A stretch of 5,527 bases of DNA. It comes from Desulfobulbaceae bacterium. GTDB lineage: Bacteria > Desulfobacterota > Desulfobulbia > Desulfobulbales > Desulfocapsaceae. The notes below the pieces were generated by a model. That model saw only the letters and a list, made by a program, of their open reading frames with translations, made no database searches and was not told where the DNA came from. The position numbers were made by a program, and so were the translations under genes. Below, piece after piece: positions 1-3,882 of this stretch; the first letter of the stretch is position 1, and each line of letters starts with the position of its first letter. The DNA is taken from NCBI GenBank assembly GCA_030632405.1, contig DAOVUU010000203.1, positions 1 through 5,527 of the forward strand, read 5' to 3'.

Positions 1-387
1 CTTGCTGCGGGCATAGATCGATTGATGCCTCAACTAGGCGGTAAATTCAGCTGTCTCCACCTTCGAGTACCAACCATCAATGTCTCAGTCATGGATCTTT
101 CTATAAATGTGAAACAGAGCACCTCTACTGAGATAGTAAACAGGCTGATTAAAGACGCCACAGAAGGCCCCCTTAAGGGACTTGTCGGTTATACGGAAGA
201 GCCACATGCATCAGTAGATTTCAACACTGATCCCCGATCGTCTATTTTTGACGGCACCCAGACCAGAGTATGTTCAGATCGGCTGATTAAGATACTCTGC
301 TGGTTCGACAACGAATGGGGCTTTGCCAACCGTATGCTCGATGTGGCTAATTGCTGGTTATCACTTAAAAAGTGTAAGAAACAATAA
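1..387 (+). CDS. GAPDH-family dehydrogenase, C-terminal part; resembles erythrose-4-phosphate dehydrogenase
   Basis: This is the 3' end of a gene that begins before the window; the frame is open from base 1, so the TTG/ATG codons near 22 are internal. About 128 residues remain, covering most of the catalytic domain after the active-site Cys. Visible are the phosphate-binding Arg in LRVPTINVS, the EGPLKG..GYTEEP segment, SVDFN.DPRSSIFDGTQTRV, and the closing WFDNEWGFANRMLD block. The family oxidises an aldose phosphate with NAD: glyceraldehyde-3-phosphate in glycolysis, or erythrose-4-phosphate in the Epd branch leading to pyridoxal phosphate. RVPTINVS, DGTQTRV and NEWGFANRMLD resemble E. coli Epd, as I remember it, more than GapA; the catalytic Cys region that would help decide is outside the window. 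The tail after MLDVA (NCWLSLKKCKKQ) is Lys- and Cys-rich and slightly longer than usual. The family is certain; the substrate is not. Confidence 0.93.
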   Translation, partial: LAAGIDRLMPQLGGKFSCLHLRVPTINVSVMDLSINVKQSTSTEIVNRLIKDATEGPLKGLVGYTEEPHASVDFNTDPRSSIFDGTQTRVCSDRLIKILCWFDNEWGFANRMLDVANCWLSLKKCKKQ

Positions 388-390
388 GGA
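386..390 (+). promoter_or_regulatory. Shine-Dalgarno overlapping the upstream stop codon
   Basis: The sequence TAAGGA joins the GAPDH-family stop codon (TAA, 385-387) to an AAGGA Shine-Dalgarno core. It lies 9 nt before the ATG at 400. This supports that start over the next in-frame ATG at 430, which has no comparable site. It also suggests translational coupling of the two genes on one mRNA. Confidence 0.65.
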
Positions 391-399
391 CATCACTCC

Positions 400-1047
400 A
401 TGGCTAATCTTTATGCCAGAGAAAAAAACATGCAATGGAATCTCAAGAAGATAGAATTTCTCTATCCGCCGGATAACTTCATCGGGGCTTTCGCCAATGA
501 AAAAATGCAGGCGAAACATAAAGCACTGCAGGAACAGAAAATAAACACCATCCTCAAAAACATTGCCGCCTGTAAAACTCCTTTATCTGCAATGCAGACA
601 CTGAATAACCTGGATCATATTCAGTTTCTCATCAATAACGTTGAAGAATTCAGGAGAAATACATGTCTTGAAGAAACGGTTCTCAAACTCTATTGCAGGC
701 AGAATGAAGCCTTTTCTTCAGGAGGAATGTTTGATATCTGGCATAAGCTTTTCCTTGAATGCGATGCACAGAGATTTTACAGCCTGGGATCCTCTTTTCC
801 CGATGAAAAAGTACTTGCCTTTCGAGGATCAGTTACCGGAGTGAAAAAAGGGTTCTGCTGGACAACAAGCGAGAAGATAGTTGACTGGTTCCTCGAGCGA
901 TGGCAGGACAAAGAGCAGGGAGGCGGCACAGTTTTCTCAACAAAGGTCTCCCGTAAGGATCTCCTGATCTACCAGAAAGATAAAGAAAAAGCGGAACTCA
1001 TTGTTTCACCACAATTCCTCACAACGTCAGAAATAGAAGTGGTGTAG
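400..1047 (+). CDS. Uncharacterised protein with ADP-ribosyltransferase-like C-terminal region
   Basis: A 215-residue soluble protein with no signal peptide or membrane segment; I do not recognise it as a named family. Residues 1-130 are Lys-rich and mostly helical in character, with LYPPDNFIGAF at 20-31. From about 138 the pattern resembles small bacterial R-S-E ADP-ribosyltransferase folds. LAFRG (139-143) would supply the NAD-binding Arg142. GFCWTTS (151-157) would match the G-x-S-W-T/STS strand, followed by the helix DWFLERW. GTVFSTKVSRKDLLIY would be the next strands, and AELIVSP (198-204) would supply the catalytic Glu199. Such enzymes transfer ADP-ribose from NAD to a protein or nucleic acid; the target is unknown here. 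The gene follows the dehydrogenase gene by 12 bp and is probably co-transcribed with it. No antitoxin-like partner is adjacent on the right, where glmS converges. That it is a gene is near certain; the fold assignment is pattern-based and moderate, and the activity is untested. Confidence 0.85.
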   Translation: MANLYAREKNMQWNLKKIEFLYPPDNFIGAFANEKMQAKHKALQEQKINTILKNIAACKTPLSAMQTLNNLDHIQFLINNVEEFRRNTCLEETVLKLYCRQNEAFSSGGMFDIWHKLFLECDAQRFYSLGSSFPDEKVLAFRGSVTGVKKGFCWTTSEKIVDWFLERWQDKEQGGGTVFSTKVSRKDLLIYQKDKEKAELIVSPQFLTTSEIEVV

Positions 1048-1059
1048 ACCTTTTTATAC

Positions 1060-2901
1060 CTATTCCACCGTCACACTCTTGGCAAGATTCCTCGGTTGAT
1101 CGACATCACAGCCGCGTTTTGAGGCAATCTCATAGGCAAGGATCTGGGCAGGTATGGTATACAGAATTGGATTCATTTCATCGGGAACCTTAGGGAGGTA
1201 GATAACATCCTCCGTTAGTTTCTGCAGATGGCTGTCTCCTTCAGTTCCTATCAGAATAAGACGTCCCTGGCGAGCCTTTATCTCCTCAACATTGGAGAGG
1301 CTTTTCTGATACACTTCGTCCTGAGGCACCAGTGCAAGGATCGGCATCTCCTTATCGATGAGAGCTATCGGGCCATGTTTAAGCTCACCCGAAGCATATC
1401 CCTCGGCATGAATGTATGAAATTTCCTTGAGTTTTAAGGCTCCTTCAAGGGCTATGGGAAAACTGAGTCCACGACCAACAAAGAGGAAATCGCGACAATC
1501 ATAAAAACTGTCAATGAGTTTTACAATATCAGCCTGTACCCGCGGTAACTCCCGCTCTACAATCCCTGCAATATCTATCAGCGCCTTACCCAGTTTTCTA
1601 CTCTTATCGGAGGACAGTGTACCCTTTTTCTGGGCCAGAAAAAGGGTAAATAGAAAGAGAGCTGCAAGTTGAGAAATAAAGGCCTTTGTCGATGCAACAC
1701 CGATTTCCGGACCGGCGTGGGTATATACTGTACCGTCTGCTTCGCGGGTCATTGTCGAGCCGACAACATTACAGATAGTTATAACTTTTGATCCAAGTTT
1801 TTTGGCCAGCCGGATACCGGCCAATGTATCTGCCGTCTCCCCGGATTGAGAAATTGAAACAGTCAGCACCCGATCATTGATAAGAAGGTGTCTGTATCTG
1901 AATTCTGAAGCAATGTCAACTTCAACAGGAATATTGGCGATTTTTTCAATCCAGTATTTTGCAACCAGGGCGGCATGCCATGAAGTGCCACAGGCAACGA
2001 GGAAAATACGATCGATTTGATTAATATCCTGCACACTGAAATTCACCTCCGGTAACTCAACGGTACCGGACTCCAGATTAATACGACCACTTATAGTATT
2101 GGTAATGGCCTGGGGCTGCTCAAAAATCTCTTTCAGCATAAAATGCTTGTATCCAGCTTTTTCAGCCATCCCGGCATTCCAGTTAATCGTTTTCACCTCT
2201 TTCTCCACGAGTAAACCTGAAGTAAGAGAATATATCTCGTAGGATTCGGCTTTAAGTATGGCCAGTTCCATATCGTCAAGAAAGACAACCTTGTCAGTAT
2301 AGGGGAGAAGAGCCGGTACATCAGAAGCAAGAAAGGTGCCCTGATCTGTGCTGGTACCCAAAACCAGAGGGGACTGGTTTCGAACAGCAACAAGGGTATC
2401 CGGCATACCGGTCCAGAGCACACCGATAGCATATGAACCTTCAACTCTGCCGACAGCCTCTTTTATAGCAGAAATAAGATCATCTTCCAGATAGTCCTCA
2501 ATAAGGTGAGCTAGAACCTCTGTGTCTGTTTCTGAGGAAAAATGATGGCCCTTCTCCTTTAGCTCTTCCCTTAAGGAATGATAATTTTCTATTATTCCAT
2601 TATGGACAACAACCAGCTCGCCACTGCAGTCACTGTGGGGATGTGCATTGTTTGTTGTAGGTGCACCATGAGTAGCCCAGCGGGTATGCCCAAGACCGAT
2701 ATGAGCCGGGGCTATTATGGCAGAATCGATTATCGTCTCAAGATTGGAGAGTTTCCCTTCAGACCGGTGTTTGATCAGTTTTCCATCTTCCAGGTAGACT
2801 ATTCCTGCTGAATCATATCCCCGATATTCCAGTCGCCTGAGACCTTCCAGTACTACAGGTACTACTCTTCGTGAACCACAATATCCGACAATACCGCACA
2901 T
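1060..2901 (-). CDS. glmS: Glutamine--fructose-6-phosphate aminotransferase (isomerizing), GlmS
   Basis: Cytosolic first enzyme of UDP-GlcNAc synthesis: it makes glucosamine-6-phosphate from fructose-6-phosphate and glutamine, for peptidoglycan and lipopolysaccharide. It has 613 residues against about 609 in E. coli, so it is full length. The class II glutaminase domain (about 2-230) begins MCGIVGY, with Cys2 the nucleophile after Met removal. It shows GHTRWATHG (Arg74), HNGIIEN (Asn101-Gly102) and SETDTEV (Asp126). The linker has GYKHFMLKEIFEQP. The first SIS domain has ACGTSWHA (303-310), SISQSGETADT (349-359) and GVASTKAF (401-408). The second has LEGALKLKEISYIHAEGY and GELKHGP (His509). 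The C-terminus DQPRNLAKSVTVE carries the Schiff-base Lys608. I chose the ATG at 2901 because Cys must become residue 1 and GAGGTGA lies 5 nt upstream; a GTG at 2910 would add MII and block the nucleophile. The gene is monocistronic in this window. Confidence 0.98.
   Translation of the reverse strand: MCGIVGYCGSRRVVPVVLEGLRRLEYRGYDSAGIVYLEDGKLIKHRSEGKLSNLETIIDSAIIAPAHIGLGHTRWATHGAPTTNNAHPHSDCSGELVVVHNGIIENYHSLREELKEKGHHFSSETDTEVLAHLIEDYLEDDLISAIKEAVGRVEGSYAIGVLWTGMPDTLVAVRNQSPLVLGTSTDQGTFLASDVPALLPYTDKVVFLDDMELAILKAESYEIYSLTSGLLVEKEVKTINWNAGMAEKAGYKHFMLKEIFEQPQAITNTISGRINLESGTVELPEVNFSVQDINQIDRIFLVACGTSWHAALVAKYWIEKIANIPVEVDIASEFRYRHLLINDRVLTVSISQSGETADTLAGIRLAKKLGSKVITICNVVGSTMTREADGTVYTHAGPEIGVASTKAFISQLAALFLFTLFLAQKKGTLSSDKSRKLGKALIDIAGIVERELPRVQADIVKLIDSFYDCRDFLFVGRGLSFPIALEGALKLKEISYIHAEGYASGELKHGPIALIDKEMPILALVPQDEVYQKSLSNVEEIKARQGRLILIGTEGDSHLQKLTEDVIYLPKVPDEMNPILYTIPAQILAYEIASKRGCDVDQPRNLAKSVTVE
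1620..1648. repeat. Perfect palindrome inside glmS (14-bp arms, 1-nt centre)
   Basis: TACCCTTTTTCTGG at 1620-1633 is exactly matched by its reverse complement at 1635-1648, with one G between. It encodes GlmS residues 418-428 (FTLFLAQKKGT), at the junction after the first SIS domain. In the glmS mRNA it could form a stem of about 13 bp with a 3-nt loop. There is no downstream T-run that would make it a standard terminator. No function is assigned. Confidence 0.8.
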
Positions 2902-2906
2902 AATTA

Positions 2907-2913
2907 TCACCTC
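2907..2913 (-). promoter_or_regulatory. Ribosome-binding site of glmS (decides the start)
   Basis: On the minus strand GAGGTGA is a seven-base match to the end of 16S rRNA and lies 5 nt before the ATG at 2901. The alternative upstream GTG (2908-2910) lies inside this site, so it cannot use it. This fixes the GlmS N-terminus at Met-Cys-Gly. Confidence 0.85.
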
Positions 2914-2942
2914 GTCTGGAAAACATAACGCTCTTCAAGCAG

Positions 2943-2956
2943 ACCCTTCTCAGGGT
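2943..2956 (-). other. Small hairpin with GAGA tetraloop in the glmS leader
   Basis: Read on the minus strand, ACCCT-GAGA-AGGGT forms a perfect 5-bp stem closed by a GNRA-type tetraloop, about 41 nt before the glmS start codon. It would be in the 5' untranslated RNA if transcription starts further upstream. It does not overlap the ribosome-binding site. I do not see the conserved core of a glmS ribozyme in the 162-nt intergenic stretch. Any role is unknown. Confidence 0.4.
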
Positions 2957-3027
2957 TATCCTCTTTAATCAATAGAATCTCACAACCTTATCCTATCATT
3001 GTATCCTGAAAAAATGGTAGTTTTTTC

Positions 3028-3056
3028 TTTAAACCATCATCCAAAAAAGGTATAAA
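3028..3056 (+). promoter_or_regulatory. Candidate sigma70-type promoter for the two-CxxC gene
   Basis: TTTAAA (3028-3033, 4 of 6 to the -35 consensus) is followed after 17 bp by TATAAA (3051-3056, 5 of 6 to the -10 consensus). The predicted start would fall at about 3063, directly before the ATG at 3064, giving a leaderless or nearly leaderless mRNA. The region is A/T-rich, so chance matches are likely. Confidence 0.3.
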
Positions 3057-3063
3057 TAAAGAT

Positions 3064-3234
3064 ATGAACTGTAAAAAATGTAGTGGCAAACTCGAAGTGC
3101 ATCGTGCGTGTCGTCGTATACGATTACGATGCACGCTCTGTCACAAAGAGTATCAGATCCATGAGATTGCAAGTGAGCTTGACCGGGAGACCGAAAAAGT
3201 CCTTGAGAACTACACAGCTATTATCTATGACTGA
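3064..3234 (+). CDS. Two-CxxC small protein (56 residues), probable zinc-ribbon type
   Basis: A 56-residue cytosolic protein starting MNCKKC and ending YTAIIYD. Two CxxC pairs, Cys3/Cys6 and Cys23/Cys26, are spaced as in a small zinc ribbon; Cys16 lies between them in a basic stretch (RACRRIRLRC). The second half (residues 33-50) is acidic and helical, with ELDRETEKVLENY. I recall an annotated family of dual-CXXC small proteins, some with selenocysteine in place of a Cys, with this layout in deltaproteobacteria. This copy has only Cys codons and no in-frame TGA before the terminal one. The only Shine-Dalgarno-like sequence, AAAAAAGG, is 13 nt upstream, which is long; no alternative in-frame start exists nearby. 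It is divergent from glmS and 168 nt before the PilZ gene. The coding call rests on the cysteine pattern; the role is unknown (metal binding or redox). Confidence 0.8.
   Translation: MNCKKCSGKLEVHRACRRIRLRCTLCHKEYQIHEIASELDRETEKVLENYTAIIYD
3097..3134. repeat. Nested inverted repeats inside the two-CxxC gene
   Basis: GTGCATCGT at 3097-3105 is exactly complementary to ACGATGCAC at 3126-3134. The 20-nt interval contains the self-complementary decamer TCGTATACGA (3114-3123). The structure covers codons 12-24, between the two CxxC pairs, and starts 15 nt after the Cys6 codon. It could fold in the mRNA as a 9-bp stem with an inner stem-loop, or serve as a DNA site. No function is assigned. Confidence 0.55.
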
Positions 3235-3343
3235 TTGATTTCTGGATACACAAAATTTTCTGACTACGTACAAACCTCATCCATTTTTTGTGGATTCTGC
3301 CTTAATTAGACTGAGAACAAAGAAAAACAAGTGTCCACAAAGT

Positions 3344-3370
3344 GTCATCCCCGCGCAGGCGGGGATCCAG
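3344..3370. repeat. REP-type palindromic element, single copy
   Basis: The stretch from GTCATCCCCGC to GCGGGGATCCAG is the widespread proteobacterial REP-like repeat. It has an 8-bp perfect stem, ATCCCCGC (3347-3354) with GCGGGGAT (3359-3366), around a GCAG loop. Translated on the minus strand it gives the tell-tale peptide NWIPACAGMT, which often produces spurious ORFs. It lies 16 nt before the PilZ ribosome-binding site. No T-run follows, so it is not a typical terminator. No REP-associated transposase is present in the window. Confidence 0.85.
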
Positions 3371-3402
3371 TTACGAGCCCCTCTTGAAGGAAGTATAAAA
3401 AC

Positions 3403-3882
3403 ATGAAAAACGATGCGCCTATAACCAGATCTTTTGTTAAAGACAATGACATTACAACCATTGTCTGCCCAAGCTGCTACTCGGCCAAGACAACATCCGT
3501 CAAGCAATTCCGGAATCAGCAGCTGGCATTGCGGGTAAAGTGTAAATGTGGACATACCTTCAAAATAGAACTGGAATTCCGCCGGCAGCGACGTAAGAGT
3601 ACTGAACTGCAAGGAGACACCAAGCTCGGTACTACGCTCTTTGACAACACAAATGTTAAAGTCACAGATCTCTCGCTGGGTGGTGCACGTCTGGAGATAC
3701 AGGGAATACATGATATACAGGTCGGCGATACAGGGACTATCAGCTTTACCCTTGATGATCGAAAGAAATCCGTATTATTAAAGAATATTGTTGTCCGGTC
3801 GGTCCAGGAAAACCGTATAGGCTGCGAATTTATTTCAGATAAAGCGTATGAAAAAGACCTGGGCTTTTACCTCAGGTTCTGA
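3403..3882 (+). CDS. PilZ-domain protein with N-terminal zinc-ribbon-like motif, probable c-di-GMP receptor
   Basis: A 159-residue cytosolic protein in two parts. Residues 20-58 hold a zinc-ribbon-like motif, VCPSC (Cys22, Cys25) and VKCKCGHTF (Cys47, Cys49). Residues about 58-155 form a PilZ domain with the two c-di-GMP signatures: RxxxR in FRRQRRK (Arg60-Arg64) and DxSxxG in DLSLGG (Asp89, Ser91, Gly94). The closing strands IVVRSVQENRIGCEFI are also typical of PilZ. Both ligand-binding motifs are intact, so binding of cyclic-di-GMP is likely. No enzymatic or membrane domain is fused, so it probably acts by partner or nucleic-acid contact through the Cys module; that is inference. GAAGGA at 3386-3391 lies 11 nt before the ATG. 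The gene may be co-transcribed with the two-CxxC gene. Its last 16 bp overlap the end of hflX on the other strand. Confidence 0.92.
   Translation: MKNDAPITRSFVKDNDITTIVCPSCYSAKTTSVKQFRNQQLALRVKCKCGHTFKIELEFRRQRRKSTELQGDTKLGTTLFDNTNVKVTDLSLGGARLEIQGIHDIQVGDTGTISFTLDDRKKSVLLKNIVVRSVQENRIGCEFISDKAYEKDLGFYLRF

Noticed and set aside
22..30. TTG/ATG start for the dehydrogenase
   Set aside because: The frame is open from base 1 and the protein is only the C-terminal part of the family, so these codons are internal.
641..844. 67-codon ORF within the ART-like gene
   Set aside because: It is an out-of-frame shadow without motifs or a convincing start context.
1048..1059. CCTTTTTA as a terminator between the ART-like gene and glmS
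   Set aside because: No stem-loop precedes the T-run, and the gap is only 12 bp.
2193..2811. Medium-length ORFs on either strand across the glmS glutaminase domain
   Set aside because: They overlap a full-length enzyme with intact catalytic motifs and have no motif of their own.
2902..2910. GTG start at 2910 giving GlmS an extra MII
   Set aside because: The catalytic Cys must follow the initiator Met, and the ribosome-binding site GAGGTGA overlaps that GTG.
3014..3037. ATGGT/ACCAT inverted repeat as a glmS operator
   Set aside because: Five-base arms 14 nt apart in an A/T-rich region are readily expected by chance.
3279..3295. ATCCA-TTTTTTG-TGGAT as a terminator after the two-CxxC gene
   Set aside because: The stem is only 5 bp and the T-run is in the loop rather than after the stem.
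3277..3711. Minus-strand ORF of 144 codons antisense to the PilZ gene
   Set aside because: It contains the peptide NWIPACAGMT, which comes from translating the REP element, and the rest is the antisense of the well-supported PilZ gene.
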